From Ganoderma boninense (Eukaryota > Basidiomycota > Agaricomycetes > Polyporales > Polyporaceae), in NCBI GenBank assembly GCA_002900995.3, contig PJEW03000014.1, positions 257,139 through 321,138 of the forward strand: DNA of 64,000 nucleotides. The letters run 5' to 3'. Made by a program: the position numbers and the translations under genes. This document shows positions 23,801 to 35,384 of the stretch, in pieces (the stretch's first letter is position 1; each line of letters starts with the position of its first letter). The notes beneath the pieces were generated by a model. That model saw only the letters and a program-made list of their open reading frames with translations, was not told the origin of the DNA and ran no database searches.

Positions 23801-25609
23801 CGTCATCCTTGTCCAAGCCTCCGACTCTTGCCCATATCCTGGAATATCTCGAGAACTCTGCCTCGGTATCCTCAATTTGGCGCGCAGGGATTGTCCAATA
23901 CTACCTCATGACTGATGAGCAGAATCAACTGCAGCTGGTAGCTCCTACAGTTGAGCTTGGTGGGGGGGCATTTTGGAATATGATGCTCAGACTGGTCTCT
24001 GATCCTGCCAACTATACACCCTACATTGACATTGAAGAAGACATCTCTGTCTCCAACTTCACCTTAGAGGCCTTTGGGATGAGCTATCCAACAGTCACTA
24101 TGTGAGAAATCTTTTCACTTCTAATTTTCCCTCCTAACTATATTTATATTTATCAGTGGAGAAGGTGTAGGACCTGGTCCTGCAAGGGCTGTCTTTGCCA
24201 ATGCCTTGCATCACATGGTCAACATGGTCAACTTTTTTACTCCCACAGAGGACGGCTTCTACACCCCCCTCATTCCTTCTGTTCCCCTCACAGAGCAACA
24301 TCAGCAGGTTTTTGGTGCTTGTGGCTATATGATGCGTCAAGCTCTCATTTGGGATTACACAATTCTCCCCCTGTCTCCTCTGGTCCTGGCGTACCTTCTT
24401 GGTGGACTATCCTCTGCTACAAAACCTCTCTTTGTACACAGTGTCACTCCAGAAGCAGCAAGACGTTTAGCAACATGGCCACCACCCCGCAGCAATACAA
24501 GCAATGAGTTGGAGGTTCAGTGGGGAAAAGATCCTATGAACTTCATTGTAGATGCCCTACCCAACACTCAGGTAAGTTGGAATTGATGGATTGTGAATCA
24601 CTACTCTCCAGGCTAATAAAAGTCTATATGCTTTTAGCCTGCACACATTAGGAACCTATCTGATGAAGCAGTGGCAGAGTTAACACCAGAGATTTCTGTG
24701 GCTCTGCTCTTTAGATGCAGCAAGGCAGCTCTAGAAGGTGCCCAGGGAAGGGCAATATTTGGTGCAATGAGAGACACCTTCAACAGGGACATGGGTGAAT
24801 CTCTAGATCACATAGAGTTCTGCAAGGCATGTTTAATCTTTGTGTTTTGGTCATTAATAGTTGCTAAGCTATAACTATTAGACTTTCCAAGGAAAATCTG
24901 CTGACCAAGTCATAGCAGGGCTCTGTGCAGCAAGGCAGCTAGTGGATAGCACACCCCTCATTCCACTCCTAGCACCGAAGTGTCGGGTTCACAGGCTTGA
25001 CCACGGCTATCGTAGGGACATGGACTATCGAGACTTGATGAAGAGGTGGATGGAGCACTTCCGGAGATATCTAGTTGGACAAGGTCATCCCAACCATGAG
25101 ATGTTCAGGGAGCATCTAGAAGCCCAGGAGGCCAAGACTCCTTCGGACTCAGAGCTCAATAGCTTCCGTGGACGACTCTTTCTCAAGGCGATATCAGACT
25201 CAGAGTATTTACCCTGTTCTGGAGCTGCAGACTGTGATGCCTATCTTGAGGTAGAGTGCTCTTCTAGTCCTGATTCACTAATATTCTGACCCACCTTTAG
25301 ATTATCTTTGTGTGCACTTTTCGCTGTGGTGGAGGTGGAGCACCACCAGAGCCAACTCTTCAATCCAACATGGCAGAAAGAACTGTAAGGCCATACTGCA
25401 ACTGCAGTTATTTACTTACTAAGTCTCACAATGTTTTGTTTTAGGGAATTGCTTTCAGAACCTGCTTTACTACTATGGAAGTCCTCCTCAATGACAAGGT
25501 CCAGGAGATGGTTCAACAGCCTCCTCCAGAAGATCAAGCTATTGTGACAGACTTTGATGTCTACATTCACCAGAACCTGATTTCTGCAATGGACTACAAC
25601 GTCCTTTAG
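20899..25609 (+). CDS. Intact ten-exon gene, 1,167 residues, unnamed mushroom family
   Basis: Exons: 20899-20958, 21697-22278, 22345-22798, 22861-23021, 23077-24101, 24157-24571, 24638-24826, 24882-25250, 25301-25384 and 25445-25609. The total is 3,504 nt, divisible by three, with no internal stop and all phases consistent. The seventh intron (24827-24881) uses a GC donor (AAG/GCATGT); all others are GT-AG. The N-terminus has closely spaced cysteines (CRLCGCTDF, then LCTCGAAYFLHH across the first junction), a possible small metal-binding site. A long Ser/Pro-rich disordered region follows, then a folded C-terminal half ending with FRTCFTTMEVLLNDKV and a TDFD-containing tail. I associate this tail with an uncharacterised protein common in mushrooms and often near transposons, but cannot name it. 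The first intron is unusually long because it contains the TRIM element. Confidence 0.8.
21142..21253 (-). repeat. 3' LTR of the TRIM
   Basis: Identical to 21526-21637. On the minus strand it starts TGTCATGAAC and ends TTCCTAACA, the same termini as the much longer gypsy-type LTR at 61063-61601. It contains CATATATA, a possible core promoter. Confidence 0.85.
21526..21637 (-). repeat. 5' LTR of the TRIM
   Basis: Identical to 21142-21253. Directly downstream on the minus strand (lower coordinates) a primer-binding site would be expected, but the sequence there (TAATGTCAAGCTTCC) does not show a clear TGG-start tRNA complement. The primer is therefore unknown. Confidence 0.85.
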
Positions 25610-25984
25610 CTCCCAGCATGTTCTCCTGTGTAAGTTTCCATGTAGCTGGATCATGGGAGACCAACAGAGGAGACAATTATAATTTCAACTCATGAGAACT
25701 ACCACTTGAGGCACTCCTCCAGTGCACAGGCCAATGATTCACTTGTTGTCTGGGATGGAGCTTCAATTTCCTTCAAGCTTTTCACGTTTGCGCACTCTTG
25801 CTTTGAAGTGCAAATCTGAGAGAGCCTGCACTCTACCAACCAGCAGAAGCCAATGTCAGAGCCTATGGGCCCTTGCGAGCTATGCAAGGATTTCTCCCTA
25901 ACACCGAGCTGGGTGGGCCACTTAACGAAGAACTCACCAACTTACATAGTCTTGCCAGCAAGCTGAGAAACCTGGCCATTGAGC

Positions 25985-26528
25985 TTAATGGTCTGAGCGC
26001 TGTAAGGGTGCAGGTGCAATGAACTGTAAATACAGACGGACAATCCTCTGCATCCTGACCTCCTCTTTGGGCCCCAGGGACAGGAACTTGATCCTCCCAT
26101 CAATCTCACCAGGCCAAAGCAGCGCTGAGTCGAAGATGTCTATCCAGCTTGTTGGCATGGTCACCACCTTGGTGTTCTTCGTGGACTAGCACCCGTCCAG
26201 CTGGTTCAGCACTCCAGCATCGTCCACTGCACCTCCCCACCTGACTTGAACGGCATGAACCGCAGGAGAACCCGCTGAAACCAACCTCATCTATGAAGAT
26301 GATGCTCGGCGCATGCTTGCGCAGCATCACAAACAGCTCGCGCACCATCCACGGGGGTTCGCAGACATATCTCTGCACGAGTTTGGGGCCAAATGAATGA
26401 GCTTGTAGTCGATCTGCACACGTGAGTGAAAAGCACTTGACAGGTTTCACAGGCAGTTTGAGGGCGACGATGACAGCAGCCTGCTCGCCGTAGGAGAAGA
26501 GAGTGGGTTGAGATGGGAGAGATTTCAC
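25985..26528 (-). pseudogene. Relic of a 26S proteasome ATPase subunit (Rpt6-like)
   Basis: The minus strand carries [20 protein letters not shown] followed by DEV, matching the Walker B region of AAA proteasome ATPases; MVRELFVM and the surrounding residues fit Rpt6 best among the six Rpt subunits. A second frame (25985-26167) continues with [15 protein letters not shown], the sensor and Arg-finger region. Known Rpt6 has NRIDILDSALLRPGRID here, so conserved arginines are lost. The Walker A motif is not recognisable (only SYGEQ remains where YGPPGTGKT should be) and the frame is broken between pieces. This is a dead copy; the functional gene must be elsewhere. Nothing is visible at 25610-25984. 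Confidence 0.75.
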
Positions 26529-26599
26529 GACGCTAATACGCTAATACGATCCTATGCCAGCCTAGTACGCAACCCCCTCGCGACTGAAACGTCACAGGT

Positions 26600-27250
26600 G
26601 AGCTTACTCCGTAAATGCTCTTATGCAGGACCGTGCTGATCTCTCCTGACTCTACCTGTCCGGTGTCCTGGCTGCTGCGTGCGTTTGCAGTTTCAGTTTC
26701 ATCCCGCAGGGTGGGGCTTTACTCACCGGCGTGGCAAAGAGAGACGAAAGATGAAGAGCAGGACGGGAACGGTGGCGCGCGTGGGGTCGAGCGTCGAGGA
26801 CAGCAGCCAGAGACGGGCTGCTTGTGACGAGGAAGACGCACAGTCAGGTGGTGAGGAGGAGTGTGTTGGGTGAACTCGAGGTACTGTCCAGCTACGCAGA
26901 TGAGGTCAATACAGATAAAGGCGTGGACAAGTATGTATGTGCAGACAGAAGGTGTTGGCGCGGCAGTCGTTGGCGACGAGATGAGACAGACGCAGCAGCA
27001 GCTGCGGCGTGCGGCGTGAATGTCGAGAATCACGTTGTCTGCCGGTGTGGGAGGGAGTCAAATATCATCACGTCGGGCTTTATTATCAGCGCGGGGAGAA
27101 TGGGATGGGCGCAGAGGCATCGTCGACGGACTAGAAGGTCACCGATGACCCTGGAGAGGGTGAAGACCGCATGCACTGTGCGGCGTTTTTGCTCAAACCG
27201 TTGACAGACGGACCGTGCCAGCGCCCCGCCGCCGTTTCCGGAATCCACGA
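26600..27250 (-). pseudogene. Relic of an unknown gene (gene X), copy 1
   Basis: About 200 bp at 26995-27200 is clearly similar to the reverse complement of 35385-35600. In the strand that reads best here it gives RFEQKRRTVHAVFTLSRVIG and then KPDVMIFDSLPHRQ before an AG acceptor-like site and the start of another exon (NVILDIHAA). The plus-strand copy at 35 kb gives KPDVLLFASLPDSQ at the same place. The exons around it are not recoverable. No domain recognised. Confidence 0.4.
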
Positions 27251-27439
27251 GCCCACTAAATAACTGGGTGAGTGTGGGCTAGAATGGAGTGAAAGGGGGG
27301 ATGCAGTGAACCGTAAATACAGGCATACACTCGCGTACCTGTGATGAAATAGGGAAAGACCCAGCACGGTGGGAGGCTACTGGGCTGACGAAGCCACCTT
27401 GCGTGGTGACGCGTGAGAGGGGCCACGACTTGGGAATCT

Positions 27440-27710
27440 TGGACTAGGCATCGCCCGCGGTGCGCGGCGTACGCTTTACGAGGGGAGAGGTGGCGTGCAT
27501 CATGATGTGGGTGGGGTGGAGGAGAGGAATGAGACGAATGACGAGGAGGATGTACTGTGGGGTGGTGAGGGGAGGAGCGTGCTGGACGAGTTCTAGGCGA
27601 TGTCAAATGACGCTGATGAGGTCGACAGGGATATGGAGATGCATAGGTATGTGGCGACAGAAGGTGTTGGCGGGGCGGTCATTAATATTGGCGACGAGGG
27701 GGGGTGAAGT
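27440..27710 (+). pseudogene. Acidic gene fragment, locally duplicated
   Basis: The plus strand reads EERNETNDEEDVLWGGEG, then after a stop DADEVDRDMEMHRYVATEGV and VGGAVINIGDEG. The second part is similar to 26880-26990 (both contain GCNGATGAGGTC and GACAGAAGGTGTTGGCG). So two related pieces of one gene lie about 700 bp apart. Function unknown. Confidence 0.3.
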
Positions 27711-27714
27711 TGAG

Positions 27715-28075
27715 CAAACGAAAACGTACGGGTAGCGGCATGATGTTATACTGCGCTTGTGGAGGAGTTGGCGAGGGGAATGACGGACAATACCCGCTCG
27801 TCTTGTCCGTTCTTCGTCGTCTTCACCTTCACGAGGCATGCCTGTGTGCTGGACGGACACTGCAGTCCCGATCGGCCAACAAAGTTAGCATCTGCATCCC
27901 TAGAAACGAGGACACACCTGATCCTCCGCTGTGAGGTCCTTGTTCTATGTCAAGTTCTCGCACAGGTTGAAGGAGCGTGCGTAACACGTGGTGGACGGAG
28001 GGAGGCTGACGTTGCAGTCAATGGCTTCTGGTCGTCCTGTGCGCGACGAGCACGGAGAGGAGGGCGAGGAGGGTG
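27715..28075 (-). pseudogene. Partial Atg27-like copy (relic)
   Basis: On the minus strand this segment aligns through exon and intron sequence with 38625-39010. Shared landmarks are the end of the signal peptide (VAAQDDQKP in frame pieces), FNLCE, the first intron, then CPS-T-ACLV and LSVIPLA. Frame breaks prevent a protein. At the position where the 38-kb copy has a TAG stop this copy keeps CAG (Gln). That makes it a useful ancestral reference. It ends near 27715 in unrelated DNA. Confidence 0.65.
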
Positions 28076-28147
28076 AGGACAACGCGTTCATCAGGGTGTG
28101 TGGGGATTGGCCGGGTGGTGAGTAGACAGATTATATAATACGGGCGT

Positions 28148-28808
28148 TTGTCTGCCAGACGCGCGATTATGCCCGTCCTGGCCAAAACTCCTAGCGTTCC
28201 TCCCAGATCTCCCACCTCGTTCGTCCCTCCTCGCCCTCCTCCTCGTCCTCGCCCTCCTCGCTTTCCTTGCCCTCCTCGTCGTCCTCCCCTTCCTGTTACG
28301 CTGGATGAGGCGGGGTCGACCGCCGCAGGTAACGCAGCCTCAACTTCTGCCTTTCGTCCCCTGCACCCTGGTTCTTCGGCAGTTTGGTGCGACGCACCCG
28401 TGACCTTGCGCGGATCCGTCCACAGAAGTTGACAGCGGCACACAAGGTGAGTCTCGCTTCTTGAGAGCGCCCCACAATGCAAGCCTCGTTTCTTTTCTCA
28501 CTCTCTCCGATGCCTGAAAGTCGTTCCGTGGAGCCGTGCCGAGGGAGGCCGAGACGCAACCTTTTGCAGCGCCTGAAGCAAACAAAGGTGCGCCCAGAAA
28601 CAGCAGGTCCGACAAGCTATTGTCTTATGTCAGCGTACAGCACATCGTTTCCTCCTTCACACCACCTAGACACCTTCCCCCTCAACACCACCTTCCCCCG
28701 CGATACCACCTTCGTCCGTCCGCACCACCACCTTATCTTCGCCCTTGGCACCACGCTCGCCTTCATCACCACCACCTCTTGTGACCCCCCGCGCCAATAG
28801 TTTCAATG
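28148..28808 (+). other. Upstream exons or leader of the kinase-like gene (uncertain)
   Basis: ATG 28169 opens a Pro/Arg-rich frame ending at a possible GTAACG donor near 28330. Later, about 28675-28840, another frame reads a Ser/Thr/Pro-rich linker and then NSFNAWYNDSSGYAQ, which directly precedes the kinase-like exon but in a different frame. I take these as N-terminal exons of the same gene, broken by at least one indel near 28840. The GC-AT boundary at 28130 (TTATATAATA) could be a core promoter. Confidence 0.3.
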
Positions 28809-30208
28809 CATGGTACAACGACAGTTCGGGCTATGCTCAACATTGAGCTGCACCACTTTGAGATCACGTTCAACAAGCCGTATCAAGACATCGTGGCTGC
28901 CGATGTCCTGCAAGGGGCTGGGGATTTCATCGCGAGATACAGTGCGCAAGGAGGATACCGTCAGATGTTTCCCCTGAACGTGGCGAGCACACTTATGCTT
29001 CGTCACTTGAGAAAGGTGCGCAAATTAGTTTTGATCCCCCTTTCCTGTGCTTATGATCCATAGGAGGATGCCTTTGCTGTCAGTCCGGAGATTGAACCCG
29101 GTTTGCCCCTCTCGGAACCAAGCCCTGGCCCCTACAGCCTTTTGGCCACCGACTGGTATAGATCGACAGGCTACAGCCTCCCTTCGGAGGCTGTTGATGA
29201 CGACGCCCTCCTTGCATCTGTTTCCCCAACACCGGACTCCACCACAGTCCGATGGTATATTATAGTGAGAGGTACGTCCAACCAGTCTGACCCTGCCAGC
29301 AAGTTGTCGCCTAAACGTCACCCTGGAAGTGCCGCTCAACCCGAGCGAAGCCTTTGGAGTCAAAGGGCTCCGGGGTTCCGTCACCATCCTCAGGAGTGCG
29401 TGAATTTTCAGCCTCTGTCTCTTTCCCAGCCAACCCCTGATAATCTCTCCATCAGGCCGCACGGGATACCTCAAACAGGTGGCGAAGGACCTCGAGAACA
29501 GGGGCCGTGCGGGGCTACCGTCGCCGTCTGTTATATCAAAGAAACCATCAAAACTCCCCACTTCGCAACGGGAAAAAACGCCAATTACCACCGGCATGTG
29601 TCCCGGGTACGACTACGGGTCTAGCCCTATCACAGTCATACCCATCTTTGCGGAGGCCTACAACCAGCTCGCCCGCCCTAGCTCTGTCCAGCTTGAGAGA
29701 GGAACACGTCAAGGCGGCTTCGACATCTTTCATGCCCTCAGCCGCCTCACCGTCGCCGTCAACCAGCATTTCGATGATGAACACAAATTTAACGAAGGCG
29801 TATTCGATGCCCTTAAAGTCCTCCTTAACTTCAATGAGCTCGACCTCGTCTCGCACTTCGAGATCCACGCCCTCGATGGTAGCCTAGCGACTGAGATCGA
29901 CTGGCTGGGGTTTTGCCAAACCATTCAGGGACACTTATGCCTCGCCTTTAGCGGAGAGGGCAAGGAGGACTATGGCAGTGGGGGCGACTCCATCCTCCAG
30001 AACTTTCTCGCGCTGCAACGCATGCTGGCGTTACGCCCTGTAAGAAAAGCCACACTGCGATCCTTCATTACGCTCGCTGATGCGCGTTTTACAGGAACTT
30101 AAGGCCTACATAGAGTTCACTGCCTGCCCAATTTTGCTCCTGGCGGTAGAGGGGACTCAGGTGCGAGTCTGGGCCATGTACTTCAGCACAAGGATCTATG
30201 GCTCGGAG

Positions 30209-30792
30209 TAGGGTCCAGGAGTCAGGTCCTCGGACCGCTCAAAGACTGGTCTTTGACCAGGACTGGACTGCAAAAGACTGGACCAAAAGTCCGGTTTTTT
30301 GCAGTCCAGTCCCAGTCATGGTCACAGTCTTTTATAATTGGCCATACAAAAAAACCACTGAGGACTGGTCCTGACCAGTCCTCGACTAGTCTTTAAATAG
30401 CTCAAAAAGCCACTCAGAACCGGTAAATATTGGGCCTACATAGCATTGGAAGGTCTATGTGTTAGCCTCATGTTTGATTATTTGACGGTATTAATACTTA
30501 TTATCCAAAAATAAGATGTGTTTGTATATTGTACACTAACTAATGGCAGCTTAGAACCAGTTCTTACTAGCCTTGACTGGTTTGAACCGGTTCAGGCCGG
30601 TTAAGACCAGTTAAGACCGCAAATTGGTCAGGACCGGTCAAGACCGAGGACCGGACCGCGGTCCAGTCCAGTCTTTCAAAGACCGGAAAATCAGTCCGGT
30701 CCTCTGAAATTGAGCCGGTCCTGTCCAGTCACGGTCCTCGGTCCTAAAAATTTTGGCCAAAAGACTGGACTTGACCTGACTCTTGGGCCCTA
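30209..30792. mobile_element. 584-bp hAT-like MITE inside the kinase-like gene
   Basis: Ends are TAGGGTCCAGGAGTCAGGTC and, inverted on the right, TAGGGCCCAAGAGTCAGGTC, about 20 bp with two mismatches. The flanks are GCTCGGAG (30201-30208) and GCTCAGAG (30793-30800), an 8-bp duplication with one mismatch. TAGGG-type ends with 8-bp duplications are the pattern of hAT elements. The interior is full of GACTGG/CCAGTC motifs and codes for nothing. Removing it restores the host reading frame. Confidence 0.85.
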
Positions 30793-31448
30793 GCTCAGAG
30801 CTCTTCCAAGTCAACCTCAAGACCAGTCAAACTCGCGAGGAACTCCACTCCCTGGCAGTCAAGTTCCAGATCGTTCGGAACACCGTGTGGAAGCTGTGCC
30901 AATTTTACACAAATCTTCACGCCGGCACTGCCCTGCCGACCCTCCCTTTCCTCTTCCCCCAGCCAGTGTCTCTCCTGAAACACCTCATCCCTTCACCCCA
31001 AGCTGAGGCCATCCGCTGTCTTTCGTCGTTGAATCTCCATCTCATCGACGTTATCGATGAAAGCAAGGCGTCACGCTCCCTCTACAAAGGTGTCATGCTC
31101 AACCATCCAGACATACAGTCGGTCTTCGTCAAGTTCATCGCGGGCGAGTATGGCCTCGCTGCCCACCAGCTCCTTGCTCAGCACACTCCCCCTCTTGCGC
31201 CGCAGCTGTTCTGGTGCGGTGAAGTCGCGGTCGGCCACACCATGATTGTCATGGAGGAGCTGGGCTTTGAGTTCGACCGTGGAAGTCCCCACCCACGCGA
31301 AGGCCAGGGCGATGACGTCGCCATCGTCGAGCGGGACATCGTCCAAGCCGTCAAGACGTTGCACGAGCACAACTTCGTCCACGGCGATCTCCGCCCGCCC
31401 AACGTAATCATAAGCTATGGGCGTGGATACCTTGTTGACTTCGACATT

Positions 31449-32533
31449 CATCAGTAAAACTGACAATCTCTGAACGTCTGGAAGTACTGGATAGCCACCC
31501 ATCCAGACGCTTGGACTTTTTCAGATCCAGACATTAGGCGCCTATCCTTCCGACCTCAACCTCCATCTTCTCGCTCTCCTCTTCCAGTCTCATGCGCCCT
31601 GTTTGCGACCCCCGGTCTCGCTCTATGCCCATCATGGACCATTTTACAAGCCAAATTGCGAACATTTCGAAGCCTCGCGTCCGATCAAGTCCAGGAGCGG
31701 TAGCAGGACAGTGGTGGGCAACTCCAGTTACTGATGCGAATGACGGGGCACTCGGGAGGGGGGCAGGAACAATATCAGTTCCACACAAAGTGAGGTCGCC
31801 GAGTTCTAGGTGAGTCCTAAGGACGCACATTTAGCATTTCCATGCACACAAGAGTGAGACGAGTCTCGGCGAAGGACTCGTTTCAGTGCTCCTTCGCCCG
31901 CGCTGAGTTGCTCTTGTCCTCGTTATCATCCATCTTTCCTGCTTCCATTTTTCCGCCTTCCTGTCACTTATCAAGCATGGTGTTGAGGCCCTGCAGGGAG
32001 GGAGGGCTCGCGAGACCTCATAGCTGTGGCATATCCCCTAATTCTATTTCTCGCTACTCCCCTGCGCTAGCATAGCGATCCTAGAGCGATCCTGATAGTT
32101 TGTATATTGCATATCCTCCGTATGCACCCTTTATATGGGTTATAATATATGGCATACCTCGCAGTGTTGCGCTAGCTACGCTGGCGGCCGCACGTTATGT
32201 ACCACCGGAGAGGCTGAAGGTATATTAGCAAGCTCCTCGCGCAGCCGTGCGCTGAAGCTCTACGACCCCCCAAGTAGCCCGTAGATATGTCTAGCATGTT
32301 CGAAATTCCCCTGTGTCGCCTGTTATTATCCTTACCCTCGCTCCGCACCTCTGGTCTTCGTAGTCTGAAAGGTCTGAATAATTTCAGAGGTCTGAACTGG
32401 TATGTCGGGCGATCTCTGACCGTGGGTCTGGGGGTTCTGGGCGCTATTTCAAGCTGAAATGTCTGGACATGATCTGAAAAGTCTGGGATGGTACTTACTC
32501 AGATCATCCAGACCGGTGCAAGTTTTACTGATG
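31449..32533. mobile_element. CATCAGTAAAACT element, copy 1 (1,085 bp)
   Basis: Perfect 13-bp ends CATCAGTAAAACT and AGTTTTACTGATG; flanked by TT on both sides (31447-31448, 32534-32535). Subterminal regions carry repeated TCTGGA and TCTGAA motifs. The two short ORFs inside (minus 31534-31830 and plus 31592-31813) are not protein-like and I do not call them. Nearly identical to copy 2 (differences seen at 31494 and 32409). Excision with one TT restores the kinase-like frame exactly. Confidence 0.9.
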
Positions 32534-32835
32534 TTGCCGGGATAGAGGGCTCTGCGACATATCCTCTGACTCTCAATCCCAACATCGCGTGGTCGGAAGA
32601 TGCATTCAACCTGATGTCGATGCCCATCGAGAAGGTCGACGACGTGACGATGTTGGAAAGGATGATCAAGGAGCTGAAGGGAGAGGAAGACCCTCAGGCC
32701 AAGAAGCGGGAGAGGCCCAGCAAGGAGGGGCAAGGTGAGGAGACGAGGAAGCGGTCGAAGAGTGCCAATGACAGCGACCCTGATTACCGACAGGCTGTGG
32801 GCCATATCAACAACAGCAAGCAGTTCGCGCTGTAG

Positions 32836-35384
32836 ATACCTTGTACTGCCAATCCTCCTGGTCGTTTGTGCCTCGATCTCGTAGCACCCCCATCCTCATG
32901 ACGTCGCGTTCTCGTTCCCCTGCCATCGCATTCCCATCGTCGCGTTGTCCTGTTACTCCATGTTCCAAGTCATCCCTATCCTTCCGTCGTCGTTCGCTTA
33001 GTCCACACTCTCATCCCATCCATCCAGCATGTAGCCCCCTCCCCAGATGTGTACCAATAGTGTGTCTCAAATCGATGTAGGTAGCGCGTGCATTGATAGC
33101 GGTACTGGACAAACAAATTGTATTTTTCTGAGCCACATTCATGGGCGGGTGACCACTGGCCTCCTGCATCCTGCGCCTCAACAAGTCTTGCTGAATCCAC
33201 GGAGTGTACATTAGTCTACATCGACAATACCCACAGTGGCTCGCGCAGGGGCTCGCGAAACAGACACTGCGCACAGAAGTTCCGTCCACGACGTGAGAAG
33301 CCCCCCCAGTCCATCTTAGTCTACGGGGGTCTGGCGGCCTGGACTTGGCTCAGCGTCGCCCCCACCTGAAACCCCGTCACTCAAACGCCTGCTCAGTAAA
33401 GAAGGAAAGCGTACCCGATGAACACTTCGCCGTTGGTCGTCGCCGCGACCCTGGTCGTCACCGCGAGGTCATTGAGGTCGGGTAGCAGGCTCAGGGCGTA
33501 CTGAGGCGGTACGAGATCTGGTGGTTCAGCGGCATCTTGGCCGCCTCAACCTCGCCTGGACGTGGGCGAGCCCCGACCCCAGCCGTCGTAGGGAAGGGTG
33601 CCACTGGGCAACGCACGTCGGGAGCGCCGTCGTCGAGTCCGTGACGTCCCGTATGGGGGTGCTCGATACAGATGTCCTCTAGGCGAGGCCCTGCGCATCC
33701 TGAGAGGACTTTGTGCGAAAGCGCCGGGAAGACGGTATGGCGTCAGGAGGAGAAGGGACGGTAGAGAGGGAAGGAGGAAGAAAGACGCACCCCCCGATTT
33801 CTTCCACTGCGACACATGCGTCCGTCAGGACTCCGTGGCCCCACCCAACCACCCGCCCTCACGCTGCAGCCTTGAACGTCCGTAGGAGAGAGCGTAGAAG
33901 GGGCGGGACGGGGGACCAAGGGGTAAGCACGGCGGCGCAGCAGGCGGAGTGCACGTTGGCGTTGCTCAAGCCCTTGCGCACTTGACGGCCTCCGTCCAGG
34001 GCCCGCGGTGGGGCAGAGGCCTTCCCAGACAGGTGGATGAGGGTGCAGCGAGAACGAGAGTTGGGTGTTGAGACGGAGGTGTGGGGAAGGGGCTTCCCGA
34101 GCGACGTCTCCTCAACGCCCATGGAGGCGTTAGCCAAGCGAAAAGGGACAGGCGAGGAGTGAGGGCGTGCAACTCGCTGCGCAGCAGTGGGTTGAAGCCG
34201 CAAACGCATTCAAGCCAGGGTGCCTCGCCTCGCCTACAGCCGGACGCCACAGCCAGGCTACGCCTCCCATCGCACTGCAAAGGAGGGACGCGGCTCCGCT
34301 GCTCGTCGAGGCTGGGGTGCACTCGCTCAGCTCCCGGCAGCTGCAGGGTTCGCTGCCGCACGTCTTTGAGCGTCCTCAGCGGCACATGTAAGGTTGCCCT
34401 GAACGGTAGACTCACATTTGATGCAAAGCGCGCCCCGCAACCAGCGCTCTGTCCCCCCCTTCTCCCGCCGCCGGCCTTAAGGCCCGAGGCATGCGCCTGG
34501 CGGCGCTCTTGCAGCCTGTCGACAGAGGGCGCGCGCCCCTCAAGCTCTGCTGCACCGCAACGACCGCCACCGCGAACATGCAGAACGAGAGGCGCGGCGA
34601 CGTCGAGCCGTGAGGTCTTGCCGGTAGGCTAGAGGACGCCAACGCCACTTGCGCGCAGAGGCGTTGCAAGCGAGAGGCACAGGGCCGTGGCGAAAGGCGT
34701 ACGCGCCTGTGGTCCCGGGGTGGAGGTGCGGAGAAAGAGTTACGGGGGGGGGGGGGCGTGGGTGGCCACGTCCTTGGGGCGGCTGTCTTTGCCAAGGCGT
34801 AGTTGCAAACGGGGAGGGAGTGGCGCGAGAGGTGCGGGTTGAGGAGGCAGGGGAGGGAGCGAGAGGGGCGGGTTTGGTGCGCAGACCCGCGCTGCTGTCA
34901 GGGGAGGCCGTCAGCTTCTGGGCACGACCGGATCAACAGTCAACATGTCGTGCCCTCAGCGTGCAGCGACTCTGGTCACCCAGGCAGTGCGTGGAGGGGT
35001 TGTGCCGGGGTGCGCAAGGTCGGCTGGGCAGCACTGACTGGGTTAAATACCAACGTCAACGCCTAGCGCTGAGGGTTGTTGACGCATCGCGCTCATCACG
35101 TGCACACGTGTTCATCGGAAGAACCGTCCAGCGCGCGCTGAGGAGCTTATACAGTCCAGCTTGCGTGGCTCGTTCCTCAAGACCATTCACCCCTACGCAT
35201 CGCAGGAGACGGGGACCGCTGCACACCGGAGCGCTGCTCTCGGTTCAAATCGTCGCCGTTTGCTTATGGCATCTGCTCTGGTGCGCCCCTCTTCTCCTCC
35301 CCTTTCACCCCATCCCCTGCTCATTTCATCTAGCCATTCGGTTTAGAAATCGCGGGGCGCTGGCAAGCTTTGTTTGGGGACGAT
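32836..35384. other. No supportable gene
   Basis: About 2.5 kb of GC-rich sequence with many short frames in all directions and no protein-like reading. It includes a run of 13 G at 34744-34756. Several internal stretches look like eroded coding DNA but none can be assigned. Confidence 0.5.

Larger units (their letters stand above)
28809..32835 (+). pseudogene. Kinase-like gene disrupted by two transposons
   Basis: Exon pieces: 28809-29015, 29064-29271, an unsettled join, 29456-30039, 30095-30208, then 30801-31448 and 32536-32835. The last three are separated not by introns but by a 584-bp hAT-like element and a 1,085-bp CATCAGTAAAACT element. Taking out each with one target repeat gives a continuous frame: YGSE joins LFQVNLK, and DFDI joins AGIEGSATYP. 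The C-terminal half has a kinase-like catalytic loop (HEHNFVHGDLRPPNVI, the HxDxxxxN pattern with G for R) and DFD in place of DFG. This fits the atypical fungal kinases that are abundant in mushrooms. It ends in a Lys/Glu-rich tail (KKRERPSKEG). A short join near 29272-29299 (28 nt) is too small for an intron and suggests another lesion. Confidence 0.75.

Noticed and set aside
27290..27330. Short similarity between 26021-26045 and 27301-27325 (TGAACYGTAAATACAG)
   Set aside because: Only about 20 bases. Probably part of the local duplication and too short to interpret alone.
31534..31830. 98-codon minus ORF repeated identically in two copies of the CATCAGTAAAACT element
   Set aside because: Identity follows from the recent duplication of the DNA. 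The sequence is not protein-like and copy 3 has deletions through it.
34081..34632. 183-codon plus ORF in the gene-free interval
   Set aside because: Arg/Ser/Cys-rich with no consistent codon pattern; similar-length frames exist on the other strand.
34744..34756. Run of 13 G
   Set aside because: A simple homopolymer in GC-rich DNA, likely unstable in sequencing; no function can be argued.
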